In this document: positions 50,484 to 58,869 of the stretch, one piece after another
How the letters are laid out: every line of letters starts with the position of its first letter
How positions within the stretch are numbered: the first letter of the stretch is position 1
Assembly: GCF_000331005.1 (NCBI RefSeq)
Contig: NZ_AEJB01000481.1
Span: 1 to 58,869, forward strand
Direction: 5' to 3'
DNA from: Streptomyces turgidiscabies Car8
GTDB lineage: Bacteria; Actinomycetota; Actinomycetes; Streptomycetales; Streptomycetaceae
DNA length: 58,869 bases
Program-made: the position numbers and the translations under genes
The notes under the pieces: generated by a model
Told to the model about the DNA's origin: nothing
The model's input: the letters and a program-made list of their open reading frames with translations, nothing else
Database searches by the model: none

Positions 50484-52253
50484 TCAGGCCCCGTACTCGC
50501 GCAGCTTCCGGTACAGCGTGGCGCGCGCGATACCCAGGGCCGTCGCCGTGCGGGCCTTGTTGCCGCCGTTGCGGCGCAGCGTCTCCAGGATCGCGGTCCG
50601 CTCGGCGTGCTCCATCGGGCTGAGCGGGCGCACGGCCGGCCCTTCCCGTACCGGGTCCGGGAGTTCGGCCCGCCCGACCGGCCCCGACGCCCGCCGGTTG
50701 TCCGCCAACGTTCTCACCAGGTGGGCGAGTTCGGTGACATTCCCCGGCCACGGATACCGCTCCAGCGCCCGCAGCGCGTCCAGCGTCCAGGTGAGCGGCG
50801 GTGTGCCGTCGGCCGGCCTCGGCGCCAGGGCCGGGAGCAACTCGCGGATGTCCTCCGGGCGTTCACGCAACGCGGGCAGGACGACCGAGCGGGCGGCCAG
50901 CGTGTCCAGGAGCCGCTGGAAGCACGGTCCCGGGGGAGTGCCGGGCGTGTACGTGACCAGCAGATGGACGTCCGGACGCTCGTCGAGGAGCCCGTTCAGC
51001 GCGGCCACGTCCGACTGGGCGAGACGCTCGGCATGCCGGAGCAGAATCGACCGGTCACCTGTCAACTCGCAGCCTCCCAGCCCGAGTTCCGGTTCCTCGG
51101 CGGCGTCCAGGACCAGCGGCTCGGCGTCGCCCAGCAGTTCGCGGGCCAGCGCGGTCTTGCCCGATCCACGCTCCCCGGTCAGCAGGAGCGGTTCGCTGCC
51201 GCCCGCCAACTCCACGGCCCGGCCCACCGCGTGGAGCCACGGCACCGAACTCCCTGCCAGCCGCCCCGCCGCCGGCCGAGGCACCGCCCGTACAGCCGGC
51301 CGTGTCACCGCCATCTCCGTGTCCGCCTCCAGCACGGCGACGATCCCGACCACCCGCCCGCCGCCCCGCTCCCGCACCGGACGGAACTCAGCGCTGCAGC
51401 CCGCCCCTTCGGGCAGTTCGATGTCGTACGACGAGACGGGCGCCGACGACTGCAACAGCGCCCGAGCGGCCCGCTCCAGCGACTCCAGCACCTGCGGCGA
51501 CACCAGCCGCACGGCCGCCTCGCTGACCAGCCGGCCGCGCCCGTCCAGCGCCACCACCGCGCGCTCCCGCCCGCCACCGCTGCCGCCTCCGTGCTCCCCT
51601 TCCGGGACGCGCGCCGCACGCGCGTAGGCGTCGACGAGGGCCCGCTCGGCCGAGCGGGAACCGGCCAGCAACTCCGCCTCCACCGCTGCCGCAGCCGCCT
51701 CCGCGAGGGCGGCGCCGGGATGCGGACCCGGGCCGGCGCACAGTTCGGAGGCGACCGTGATCGTGCCGAGGGGCCGGCCGGACTCCGGGGCGAACACCGG
51801 CACGCTGACCGCCGACACGTCCTGCCACACGTCGAGGAAGTGCTCGGGGCCGTGCACCTCGGCGCGCCGCCGGAGACGCAGGGCGAGCGCCGCACTGTTG
51901 TGTCCGACCTCCCGCTCGGCCAGATCGCGGCGCAACCCGACCCCGGGCGCGCCACCTTCCGCCCACAGCACCCGCAGCCGTTCGTCGGTGAGCAGCAGCG
52001 CCGTCCCGACGCCCAGAGCCGGGGCGAGCCGTTCGAGGACCGGCCGGGCCGCCGCCAGCAGGGCCGACCCGAAGGCCCGGCCGTCGAAGGAGCCGGCCTG
52101 ACGCACGTCGTGCCGTACACCGAGGAAACGGGCGCGCCGCCAGGCGGCGACCGTCTCGTCGGGGACGTCGTCGGGCAGCGGGCGCCCGCTCAGGAACCGC
52201 TGGCGTGCCCGACTGAGCAGGAGGAGGGCGGGAGATTCTTCGGCTGTGGTCAT
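50484..52253 (-). CDS. Enhancer-binding-protein-like regulator lacking the sigma-54 loop (GAF-AAA-Fis)
   Basis: A 589-residue regulator. The order is an N-terminal sensor of GAF type (about 60-210), a middle PAS-like linker, a shrunken AAA+ domain and a C-terminal Fis-type helix-turn-helix (NGGNKARTATALGIARATLY). Walker A is present (TGERGSGKTAL, near 360), as are LRERPEDIRELL and YPWPGNVTEL, so the ancestry is NtrC-like. The segment that normally carries GAFTGA and Walker B GGTLFLDE is missing. It therefore probably regulates ordinary sigma-70-type promoters. It is divergent from the hydroxyquinol operon, with a strong inverted repeat in between. The start is the ATG at 52253. Confidence 0.88.
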   Translation of the reverse strand: MTTAEESPALLLLSRARQRFLSGRPLPDDVPDETVAAWRRARFLGVRHDVRQAGSFDGRAFGSALLAAARPVLERLAPALGVGTALLLTDERLRVLWAEGGAPGVGLRRDLAEREVGHNSAALALRLRRRAEVHGPEHFLDVWQDVSAVSVPVFAPESGRPLGTITVASELCAGPGPHPGAALAEAAAAAVEAELLAGSRSAERALVDAYARAARVPEGEHGGGSGGGRERAVVALDGRGRLVSEAAVRLVSPQVLESLERAARALLQSSAPVSSYDIELPEGAGCSAEFRPVRERGGGRVVGIVAVLEADTEMAVTRPAVRAVPRPAAGRLAGSSVPWLHAVGRAVELAGGSEPLLLTGERGSGKTALARELLGDAEPLVLDAAEEPELGLGGCELTGDRSILLRHAERLAQSDVAALNGLLDERPDVHLLVTYTPGTPPGPCFQRLLDTLAARSVVLPALRERPEDIRELLPALAPRPADGTPPLTWTLDALRALERYPWPGNVTELAHLVRTLADNRRASGPVGRAELPDPVREGPAVRPLSPMEHAERTAILETLRRNGGNKARTATALGIARATLYRKLREYGA

Positions 52254-52323
52254 GGCTCCACTCACCGTATCGGGCGGGGTTCGGAGACCACCGTGGTGGT
52301 GCGGTGAGATTTTGGGAAGTACC

Positions 52324-52346
52324 GGGTGTCTCGTATTGAGACACCC
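52324..52346. promoter_or_regulatory. Perfect inverted repeat in the divergent regulator/hydroxyquinol-operon gap
   Basis: GGGTGTCTC and GAGACACCC (9-bp perfect arms, 5-base centre GTATT) lie in the 177-base gap between the regulator at 52253 and the monooxygenase at 52431. A second repeat, ACCACC/GGTGGT, is at 52287-52300. The first has the form of a Fis-type activator binding site; a hairpin role is less likely because it is upstream of both genes. Confidence 0.7.
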
Positions 52347-52430
52347 ACGCACGGCTCTGCCGCTCCACGATCATGGTTGGCCGCCCGGCTGTTCCCGGAC
52401 GGGGCCTGTCCACCGTTTGGAGTGCTTGCC

Positions 52431-54170
52431 GTGCATACCGTTGTCGACACCGACGTCCTGATCGTGGGCAGCGGCCCGGCCGGGGCGTCGGCCGCCCTCG
52501 CGCTGAGCACCTACGGCGTACCCAACATCGTCGTCACCCGGTACGCGAGCCTCGCCGACACGCCCCGCGCGCACATCACCAACCAGCGCACGATGGAGGT
52601 CCTGCGCGACCTCGGCGTCGAGCAGGACGTGGTCGCCAGGGCGACACCCCAGCACCTGATGGGCAACACCACGTTCTGCACCAGCCTGGCCGGCGAGGAG
52701 TTGGGACGGGTCCGCTCCTGGGGCAACGACCCGCTGGTCCAGGCCGCGCACGAACTGGCCAGCCCCACCCGGATGTGCGACATGCCGCAGCATCTGATGG
52801 AACCGGTCCTGGTCGACGCCGCCGTCGCACGCGGCACCCAACTCCGCTTCCAGACCGAGTACCTGACACACACTCAGGACGAGTCCGGCGTCACGGCCAC
52901 CGTCCGCGACCGGCTGCGCGGCGACACGTACGAGATCCGCGCCCGCTATCTGATCGGCGCCGACGGCGGCCGGTCCAAGGTCGCCGAGGACGCCGGACTA
53001 CCCATGGGCGGTCAGATGGGCGTCGCCGGCAGCATCAACATCGTCTTCGACGCGGACCTCACTCGGTACACGGCCCACCGCCCCTCCACCCTCTACTGGG
53101 TCCTCGCCCCCGGCGCCACCGTCGGCGGTATCGGCGCGGGCCTCGTCCGCAACGTCCGCCCCTGGAACGAGTGGATGATCGTCTGGGGCTACGACGTGAC
53201 CGCAGGCGCCCCCGACCTCACCACCGAGTACGCCGAGGGAATCGTCCGCAGGCTCGTCGGCGACGACGACATCCCCGTGACGATCAAGTCGTCCTCGGCC
53301 TGGACGGTCAACGAGATGTACGCCGAGACCTACGCCAACGGGCGCGTCCTGTGCGCCGGCGACGCCGTCCACCGGCACCCGCCGTCCAACGGGCTCGGCT
53401 CGAACACCTCCATCCAGGACGCCTACAACCTGGCCTGGAAGCTGAAGCTGGTCCTCGACGGCGTCGCCGCCCCCTCGCTGCTCGACAGCTACACCGCCGA
53501 ACGGGCCCCCGTGGGCAGGCAGATCGTCACCCGCGCCAACAAGTCCATCGCCGAGACCGCCCCGATCTTCGCGGCGCTCGACGGGCTCTCCCCGCAGACC
53601 CCGGAGGAGCTGTGGGCCAACATCGCCGCCCGCAAGGACGCCACCGAGGCCGCCGCAGGGCAGCGCGCCCGGCTGCGCGAGGCGATCGCCGCCAAGGTGT
53701 ACGAGTTCAACGCCCACGGAGTCGACCTCAACCAGCGTTACGAGTCCGCCGCGATCGTCCCCGACGGCACCCCCGACCCCGGCTTCGCCCGCGACCCAGA
53801 GCTGTACCACCGGCCCACCACCCGCCCCGGTGCCCGGCTACCGCACGCCTGGCTCACCTCCGGCACCCGCACGCTGTCCACCCTCGACACCGTGGGCCGG
53901 GGCCGCTTCACCCTCCTCACCGGCATCGGCGGCGACGCCTGGGTGCGCGCGGCGAAGGCACAGCCCCTGGACATCGCCACGGTCGTCGTCGGCCCCGGCC
54001 AGGAGTACGAGGACCCCTACGGCGACTGGGCCGGCCTCAGCGAGGTGTCCGACGCGGGCGTGCTCCTCGTACGCCCGGACGGGTTCGTCGCGTTCCGACA
54101 CGCCGAAGCCGCCGAGAACGCCGAACAGTTGCTGACGGACGCGCTGCGGCAGATCCTCGGACATGCCTGA
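52431..54170 (+). CDS. FAD-dependent aromatic monooxygenase (TfdB / resorcinol hydroxylase type)
   Basis: A 579-residue flavoprotein hydroxylase of the phenol/2,4-dichlorophenol class. It has the FAD motif GSGPAG (residues 13-18), the DG motif GADGGRSKV (near 177), the GD motif CAGDAVHRHPP (near 308) and a C-terminal thioredoxin-like domain (TVGRGRFTLLTGIGG). The context of hydroxyquinol dioxygenase and maleylacetate reductase suggests hydroxylation of resorcinol (or a similar phenol) to hydroxyquinol with NAD(P)H and O2. The GTG at 52431 has GGAG eight bases upstream; a GTG at 52422 is an alternative. It is the first gene of the operon. Confidence 0.9.
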   Translation: MHTVVDTDVLIVGSGPAGASAALALSTYGVPNIVVTRYASLADTPRAHITNQRTMEVLRDLGVEQDVVARATPQHLMGNTTFCTSLAGEELGRVRSWGNDPLVQAAHELASPTRMCDMPQHLMEPVLVDAAVARGTQLRFQTEYLTHTQDESGVTATVRDRLRGDTYEIRARYLIGADGGRSKVAEDAGLPMGGQMGVAGSINIVFDADLTRYTAHRPSTLYWVLAPGATVGGIGAGLVRNVRPWNEWMIVWGYDVTAGAPDLTTEYAEGIVRRLVGDDDIPVTIKSSSAWTVNEMYAETYANGRVLCAGDAVHRHPPSNGLGSNTSIQDAYNLAWKLKLVLDGVAAPSLLDSYTAERAPVGRQIVTRANKSIAETAPIFAALDGLSPQTPEELWANIAARKDATEAAAGQRARLREAIAAKVYEFNAHGVDLNQRYESAAIVPDGTPDPGFARDPELYHRPTTRPGARLPHAWLTSGTRTLSTLDTVGRGRFTLLTGIGGDAWVRAAKAQPLDIATVVVGPGQEYEDPYGDWAGLSEVSDAGVLLVRPDGFVAFRHAEAAENAEQLLTDALRQILGHA

Positions 54171-54214
54171 CGGGACAGGTGACAGGACAGGACGGACGGG
54201 ACGAGGAGCGCGGC

Positions 54215-55132
54215 ATGACCACTGAACCCAGCCCACATGACGGCGGTGAGGACGCCAAATTCACCACAGCCGTCACCGAAGCGGTCGTCGACAGCATGAG
54301 CGGGACCGCCGACCCCCGCCTGCGCGAGCTGCTCACCGCCCTCACCCGCCACCTCCACGCCTTCGTGCGGGAGACCGAGCCGACCATGGAGGAGTGGGAG
54401 CGGGCCGTCGGCTTCCTGACGGCGACCGGGCAGACCTGCACCGACACCCGGCAGGAGTTCATCCTCCTGTCGGACGTCCTCGGCGTCTCGATGCTGGTGG
54501 AGACCCTCAACGGCCACGGGGACCCGGGCGCCACCGAGTCGACCGTCCTCGGGCCCTTCCATATGACGGAGTCGCCGGTACGTGAACTGGGCGCCGACAT
54601 CGACCTGGTGGGCTCCGGCGAGCCGTGCGTGGTCAGCGGGCGGGTGGTCGACCGGGACGGAACTCCGTTGCCCGGAGCGGTACTTGACGTCTGGCAGGCC
54701 GACGCCGAGGGCTACTACGACGTCCAGCAGCCGGACGTCCAGCCGCCGGGCAACGGCCGCGGGCTCTTCACCGCGGACGCGGAGGGCCGCTTCTGGTTCC
54801 GCACCTGTGTGCCGAGCCCGTACCCCATCCCGACGGACGGCCCGGTCGGCGCACTGCTCCACGCCACCGGCCGACACCCCTACCGCCCCGCCCACATCCA
54901 CTTCATCGCCACCGCCGAGGGCCACGAGCCCGTCACCACCCACATCTTCGTCGCGGGCAGCGAATACCTCGACTCGGACGCCGTGTTCGCGGTGAAGGAG
55001 AGCCTGGTCCAGGACTTCACCGAGACCGACGACCCGTCCCTGGCAGGGGAGTTCGGCGTACCGAACCCCTTCCGCCACGCACGCTTCGACCTCGTACTGG
55101 AAAAGCTGGAGAAGTCGGAGAACAAGTCGTGA
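54215..55132 (+). CDS. Hydroxyquinol 1,2-dioxygenase (intradiol)
   Basis: A 305-residue intradiol ring-cleavage dioxygenase. It has an N-terminal helical linker domain (TRHLHAFVRETEPTMEEW, ILLSDVLGVSMLVETLN) and the catalytic beta sandwich. Fe(III) ligands are visible as Tyr in GYYDVQQ, Tyr in SPYPIP and the two His in RPAHIHF. It converts hydroxyquinol to maleylacetate. The sequence style (STVLGPFHM; VLDVWQADAEGYYD) is that of hydroxyquinol rather than catechol enzymes. Its stop overlaps the next start as GTGA, and the ATG at 54215 has a GAGGAG site. Confidence 0.93.
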   Translation: MTTEPSPHDGGEDAKFTTAVTEAVVDSMSGTADPRLRELLTALTRHLHAFVRETEPTMEEWERAVGFLTATGQTCTDTRQEFILLSDVLGVSMLVETLNGHGDPGATESTVLGPFHMTESPVRELGADIDLVGSGEPCVVSGRVVDRDGTPLPGAVLDVWQADAEGYYDVQQPDVQPPGNGRGLFTADAEGRFWFRTCVPSPYPIPTDGPVGALLHATGRHPYRPAHIHFIATAEGHEPVTTHIFVAGSEYLDSDAVFAVKESLVQDFTETDDPSLAGEFGVPNPFRHARFDLVLEKLEKSENKS

Positions 55133-56214
55133 CCGGAGGCTTGGACTTCGTCTACGAGGCCCAGCCGATGCGGGTCGTGCTGCGGACCGGGGCCGCCGTG
55201 ACCGCGACGGCCGGCGAGGCCGAACGGCTCGGTCTGCGAAGGCTGTTGGTGGTATGCGGCGGACGCGGAAGGGACACCGCGCAGGCGGTCGCCGACTCGC
55301 TCGGACCGGCCCTGGCGGGTCTGCACGCCGAGGCGCGGATGCACGTGCCCGTCGAAGTCGCCGACCGGGCCGTCGAGGTGGCGCTCGCGGCGGGCGCCGA
55401 CGGCTGTGTGGCGGTCGGCGGCGGCTCCGCGATCGGCCTGGGAAAGGCGATCGCGCTGCGCACCGGGCTGCCGCTGATCGCCGTACCCTCCACCTACTCC
55501 GGCTCGGAGATGACCCCCGTCTGGGGCCTGACCGAGCAGGGCGTGAAAAACACCGGCCGCGACCCGTCGGTCCTCCCGCGCAGCGTGGTGTACGACCCCG
55601 AGCTGACCCTCTCCCTGCCGGTCCCGCTCTCGGTCACCAGTGGCATCAACGCCATCGCCCACGCCGTCGAGGCCCTCTACGCCCCCGACGCCTCACCCCT
55701 CGTCTCCCTGATGGCGCGGGAGGGCGTACGGGCGATGGCCGAGGCCCTCCCTGCCGTGGCCGCCGACCCGGCGTCCCTCGACGCGCGCGGCCGGGCCCTG
55801 TACGGGGCGTGGCTGTGCGGCTCCTGCCTCGGCGCCACCACCATGGGCCTGCACCACAAGCTGTGCCATGTCCTCGGCGGTACCTTCGGCCTGCCGCACG
55901 CCGAGACCCACACGGTCGTCCTGCCGCACGCCCTGGCCTACAACGCGCCCGCCGCACCCGACGCGGCCGGTGCCGTCGCCCGCGCGCTGGGCGGCGCGGC
56001 CGACGCCCCAACCGCCCTGTGGGAGCTGGCCGGACGCCTCGGCGCCCCGCGCTCCCTCGCCGAACTGGGCCTCACCGAGGCCGATGTGGCGGTGGCGGCG
56101 GCCCAGGTCGCCGGGCAGCGGCCGTACGCCAACCCGCGCGAGGTCACGCCCGAGGGCGTGCTCGGTCTGCTGCGGGCGGCGTACCGGGGCGCGGCGCCCG
56201 GCACGGCGGACTGA
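55129..56214 (+). CDS. Maleylacetate reductase
   Basis: A 361-residue iron-alcohol-dehydrogenase-superfamily protein. Seen features are the NAD(P) loop GGGSAIGLGKAIAL, VPSTYSGSEMTPVWG, the helix SGINAIAHAVEALYAPD, and HHKLCHVLGGTFGLPHAE. These are characteristic of maleylacetate reductases. It reduces maleylacetate to 3-oxoadipate, completing the channel from hydroxyquinol. The GTG at 55129 overlaps the dioxygenase stop, so translation is coupled. Confidence 0.93.
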   Translation: MTGGLDFVYEAQPMRVVLRTGAAVTATAGEAERLGLRRLLVVCGGRGRDTAQAVADSLGPALAGLHAEARMHVPVEVADRAVEVALAAGADGCVAVGGGSAIGLGKAIALRTGLPLIAVPSTYSGSEMTPVWGLTEQGVKNTGRDPSVLPRSVVYDPELTLSLPVPLSVTSGINAIAHAVEALYAPDASPLVSLMAREGVRAMAEALPAVAADPASLDARGRALYGAWLCGSCLGATTMGLHHKLCHVLGGTFGLPHAETHTVVLPHALAYNAPAAPDAAGAVARALGGAADAPTALWELAGRLGAPRSLAELGLTEADVAVAAAQVAGQRPYANPREVTPEGVLGLLRAAYRGAAPGTAD

Positions 56215-56296
56215 GGCCCCGGTACCTCAACCGCCCCCTGTCCTTCGGGGCAAAGACCCTCATGGCAAAGAGAAGAACGACAGAAAGGCAACCCCG

Positions 56297-57208
56297 ATGG
56301 CCCTCGCACTGCTCAGACGCCTGCGGTCCAAAGGCGCCCCCGACCGCGAGGGCCTCTCACTCTCCCTGCCGTCCGGCGCGGGCGCCCTCGGCTGCGAGGT
56401 CCTCGACCCGCTGGGCCAGCCCATGGGCGGCGCCGATGTGACGGTGAGCGCGACCGACGCCCACCAGGTGATGGCACGCGGTACGACGGACCCGTACGGC
56501 TACTTCCTCGCCGTGCTGCCCGCGGGCCGCTACAGCCTGATGGTGATGGCCGAGGGGCTGACGCCATTGCGTGAGACGGTCGACCTCGTCGACGGGGTGA
56601 TGCTCCCGACGCGGCGTGTCCAGCTGGAGCCGGCCCGGCCGCTGGACCTCCCGGTTTCCGGCACCTGGCTCTTCGATCCGCCGCACACGGCGATCCGGTT
56701 CATCGCCAAGCATGTCGGAATGGGCCATGTGCACGGCCGCTTCGAGCGGTTCGAGGGCGGCATCCAGGTGGCGCAGTCGATGGCCGAGTCCCGCGTGCAG
56801 GTCCGTATCGACGCGTCGAGCATCACCACCGGAAACCGGACCCGCGACGACCACCTGCGGTCGGCGGACTTCCTGGACGTCGAGCGCTATCCGTACATCG
56901 ACTTCGTGAGCTCGCGCTTCTCCTACCGGGCCGGTGCGAAGTGGTCGGTGCAGGGCTCGCTGTCGATGCACGGGGTGAGCCGCTCGATGTCGCTGGACAC
57001 GACCTACCTGGGGTCCGTCAACGGCGGCTACGGCGAGGAGTTGCGCTGCGCCGCCCATGCCCGCGCGGAGCTGCACCGGGAGGACTACACGCTCAACTGG
57101 CGTTCCATGCTGGCCAGGGGCATCGCGGTGGTCGGGCCGACCGTCCAACTGGAGCTGGACATACAGGCGATGTACCGGACGCACGACACACCGACGCCCC
57201 CGGAGTAG
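56297..57208 (+). CDS. YceI-family protein with N-terminal carboxypeptidase-regulatory-like domain
   Basis: A 303-residue protein with two parts. The first (about residues 30-115) is a carboxypeptidase-regulatory-like beta sandwich (LGQPMGGADVTVSATD, DPYGYFLAVLPAGRYSLMV). The second (about 120-300) is a YceI lipid-binding barrel (TWLFDPPHTAIRFIAKHVGMG, RDDHLRSADFLDVERYPYID, HGVSRSM). It has no signal peptide, so it is probably cytoplasmic. YceI barrels bind isoprenoid-type lipids; the role here is unknown. The ATG at 56297 has AAAGG upstream. It lies 82 bases after the reductase gene and may or may not be in its operon. Confidence 0.9.
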   Translation: MALALLRRLRSKGAPDREGLSLSLPSGAGALGCEVLDPLGQPMGGADVTVSATDAHQVMARGTTDPYGYFLAVLPAGRYSLMVMAEGLTPLRETVDLVDGVMLPTRRVQLEPARPLDLPVSGTWLFDPPHTAIRFIAKHVGMGHVHGRFERFEGGIQVAQSMAESRVQVRIDASSITTGNRTRDDHLRSADFLDVERYPYIDFVSSRFSYRAGAKWSVQGSLSMHGVSRSMSLDTTYLGSVNGGYGEELRCAAHARAELHREDYTLNWRSMLARGIAVVGPTVQLELDIQAMYRTHDTPTPPE

Positions 57209-57330
57209 CCGGCACGTCCGCCGTCCGCCGTGCGCGCTCGAACCTTTCCTTCCGAGTGACCGATCCGTGATATGGGCATGCCAATCTGACCGAACCGCCG
57301 TACCCGCGCGGCATCGATCAGGAGGCACCC

Positions 57331-58098
57331 GTGAAGAGACCTGTGCGCACCCGCAGAGCCTCGCTCGTCCTCGGCAGCGCGGTCGCGCTGGTCATCGCCT
57401 TTCCCGGCACCGCCCTCGCCGCCCCGCCCGGAGCCCTCCCGGCCAACGCGGACGGCACCGAGCAGACGTACCAGCCGGCGTACGACTACGACACGGACGG
57501 CTGTTACTCCACTCCCGCCATCGGCCCCACGGGCACGCTCAACGGCGGCCTCAAGCCGACCGGCTCCCTCAACGGGCAGTGCAGGGACGCCTTCGACCTC
57601 GACAACACCAACGGCTACTCCCGCTACAAGTGCAACAACGGCTGGTGCGCGATCATCTACGGCCTCTACTTCGAGAAGGACCAGGCACTCGCGGGCAGCA
57701 GCATCGGCGGGCACCGGCACGACTGGGAGCACGTGGTGGTGTGGGTGCGCGACGGCGTGGCTGAGTACGTCTCGACCTCCGCCCACGGCGGCTTCAGCAT
57801 CCACACCCGGGACCAGGTCCGCTGGGACGGCACGCACCCCAAGATCGTCTACCACAAGGACGGCATCAGAACGCACTGCTTCCGCCTCGCGGGCACCAAC
57901 GACGAGCCGCCGGAGAACCACAAGGGAACCTGGCAGTTCCCGGCGCTGGTCGGCTGGAACGGCTATCCGTCAGGCATCCGCGACAAGCTGACCTCCGCCG
58001 ACTGGGGCAGCGCCAACTTCGGCCTCAAGGACGGCAACTTCGCCTCCCACCTGGCGGCGGCCATGCCGGCGGGCATCGCGTTCGACCCGAACGCCTGA
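57331..58098 (+). CDS. Secreted NPP1 / Nep1-like (necrosis-inducing) protein
   Basis: A 255-residue secreted protein. The signal peptide has a basic start (KRPVRTRR), a hydrophobic core, and probable cleavage near ALA-A at about residue 30. It carries the NLP heptapeptide region SIGGHRHDWEHVVVWV, matching the GHRHDWE hallmark, followed by VYHKDGIRTHCF and a C-terminal NYGL-like FGLKDGNF. Several Cys residues (DGC, GQC, YKC, GWC, THC) suggest disulfides. In oomycetes and some bacteria NLPs bind plant membrane sphingolipids and can kill cells; activity here is unproven. The GTG start has a near-ideal AGGAGG site. Confidence 0.93.
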   Translation: MKRPVRTRRASLVLGSAVALVIAFPGTALAAPPGALPANADGTEQTYQPAYDYDTDGCYSTPAIGPTGTLNGGLKPTGSLNGQCRDAFDLDNTNGYSRYKCNNGWCAIIYGLYFEKDQALAGSSIGGHRHDWEHVVVWVRDGVAEYVSTSAHGGFSIHTRDQVRWDGTHPKIVYHKDGIRTHCFRLAGTNDEPPENHKGTWQFPALVGWNGYPSGIRDKLTSADWGSANFGLKDGNFASHLAAAMPAGIAFDPNA

Positions 58099-58108
58099 CA
58101 CCTGCCCG

Positions 58109-58609
58109 TTACTCGCAGCCGACGCCGTCGCCGTCCCGGTCGAGATGCCGTCCGTAGCCGGGATCACCGACACGCACCGGGGCGGCGCCGGCGGCGCGGG
58201 CGGCCGCGCAGTTCTGGTAGTACACGCTGTCGTCGCCGGACCCGGAGTCGTCGTCCGATCCTGTGCCCGAGCCGGTGTCGGCGCCGACGGCCGGCTCGGC
58301 CGTCACCGTCCTGGTCGCCCGCACGGTGACGGTAGGGGCGGGTTCGGGCGTGGCCGTCACGGTGGCCGTGGTCGTGACCGTGGCGGTCGCCGTCGCCGTG
58401 ACGGTCGCCGTGGGCGTCGGGGCGGCGGCCACCGGGTCCTTGCCGTCCCCCTGACCGCTTCCACCGATGCCGATGCCGAGGAGGAACACGAGCCCGAGGG
58501 CGGGCAGCACGAATCTCTTACGAGCCCATCCCGGACCCTGACGGTCCGGCGTCGGCCCCGGTATCGGAGCCGGTGGCACGTTCCCGGAAGTGTTGTACGG
58601 GTTGCTCAT
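58109..58609 (-). CDS. Membrane-anchored excalibur-domain protein
   Basis: A 166-residue protein. It has a Pro-rich cytoplasmic N-terminus, one membrane segment (FVLPALGLVFLLGIGIGG), a low-complexity Thr/Val/Ala/Pro stalk and an acidic Gly/Ser spacer. It ends in an excalibur calcium-binding domain (YYQNCAAARAAGAAPV, DRDGDGVGCE) with its two Cys and DxDxDG motif. It is probably extracellular-facing and cell-wall spanning. The function is unknown. The ATG at 58609 is preferred over upstream codons that would precede the tRNA region. Confidence 0.9.
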   Translation of the reverse strand: MSNPYNTSGNVPPAPIPGPTPDRQGPGWARKRFVLPALGLVFLLGIGIGGSGQGDGKDPVAAAPTPTATVTATATATVTTTATVTATPEPAPTVTVRATRTVTAEPAVGADTGSGTGSDDDSGSGDDSVYYQNCAAARAAGAAPVRVGDPGYGRHLDRDGDGVGCE

Positions 58610-58775
58610 GATCGTCCCCCTGCTGCGTTTCGGGTGGGACGACGGTAGTGCGGCGGATGGGATGGTAAGAGGCCTTTGATGTCTCGGTGACCGTTCCGTA
58701 ACCGCTCGGAGGCAGGGCGGGTGTGCGGTAGGGTTTGTCTGTGCGATCACGCGGGGCAACCGCGGGTCGACGCAC

Positions 58776-58849
<74 letters not shown>

Positions 58850-58869
58850 CTTTTCGAAGTCGTGGATCA

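Noticed and set aside
52287..52300. ACCACC/GGTGGT repeat as a separate operator
   Set aside because: Such short GC-rich palindromes are common by chance here. I mention it only as a possible companion to the stronger repeat at 52324-52346.
55868..56296. N-terminal extension of the YceI protein across the maleylacetate reductase gene
   Set aside because: It is out of frame with, and fully overlaps, the conserved reductase sequence. The ATG at 56297 has its own ribosome site and begins the recognisable domain order.
58700..58775. Promoter of tRNA-Pro with TAGGGT at 58729-58734 as -10
   Set aside because: No convincing -35 lies 16-18 bases upstream, so the call would rest on one hexamer.

Overview
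This is a very high-GC actinobacterial chromosome segment, almost certainly from Streptomyces. Signs are the strong third-position GC, GTG/TTG starts, ATGA/GTGA/TGATG gene couplings, 19-bp DmdR/IdeR-type iron boxes, a formyl-hydroxyornithine siderophore locus and an excalibur-domain envelope protein. All family assignments come from reading the sequence; no database search was run.

1-33.3 kb: a hydroxamate siderophore locus, preceded by a broken GH43/PKD gene (1-640). A minus-strand operon encodes an asymmetric heterodimeric ABC exporter and a ferric-siderophore-binding lipoprotein. An ornithine N5-monooxygenase (minus) and a formyltransferase (plus) diverge from one iron box. A minus-strand operon encodes two FecCD-type permeases, an ATPase and a translationally coupled GNAT acetyltransferase. 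Opposite it is a five-module NRPS of about 6250 residues, followed by MbtH, a YtcJ-like amidohydrolase and a coupled 78-residue protein. Four iron boxes sit at the divergent or operon starts. Pocket residues read as module 2 = Ser, module 4 = Ser and module 3 = N5-hydroxyornithine. Modules 1 and 3 carry embedded N-methyltransferases, and the protein ends in an epimerase with no thioesterase. The expected product is a tris-hydroxamate pentapeptide of the scabichelin/turgichelin kind (family named from memory).

33.3-50.5 kb: sugar/inositol catabolism. iolC, an aldolase-family gene, iolB, iolD and a GntR regulator run leftward. They diverge from a three-gene sugar ABC importer plus a Gfo/Idh/MocA dehydrogenase across a large symmetric dyad that covers both -35 elements. 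Next comes a leftward PhyH oxygenase-SDR-IolG operon divergent from a LacI regulator, then a 106-bp tandem repeat array, then another dehydrogenase/LacI divergent pair with near-identical palindromic operators. iolE and iolA are not in the window.

50.5-56.2 kb: a hydroxyquinol (resorcinol-type) catabolic unit with an FAD monooxygenase, hydroxyquinol 1,2-dioxygenase and maleylacetate reductase. It is divergent from an enhancer-binding-protein-like regulator that has lost its sigma-54 contact loop.

56.2-58.87 kb: a YceI-domain protein, a secreted NPP1 (Nep1-like) protein with an intact heptapeptide motif, an excalibur-domain membrane protein and tRNA-Pro(GGG).
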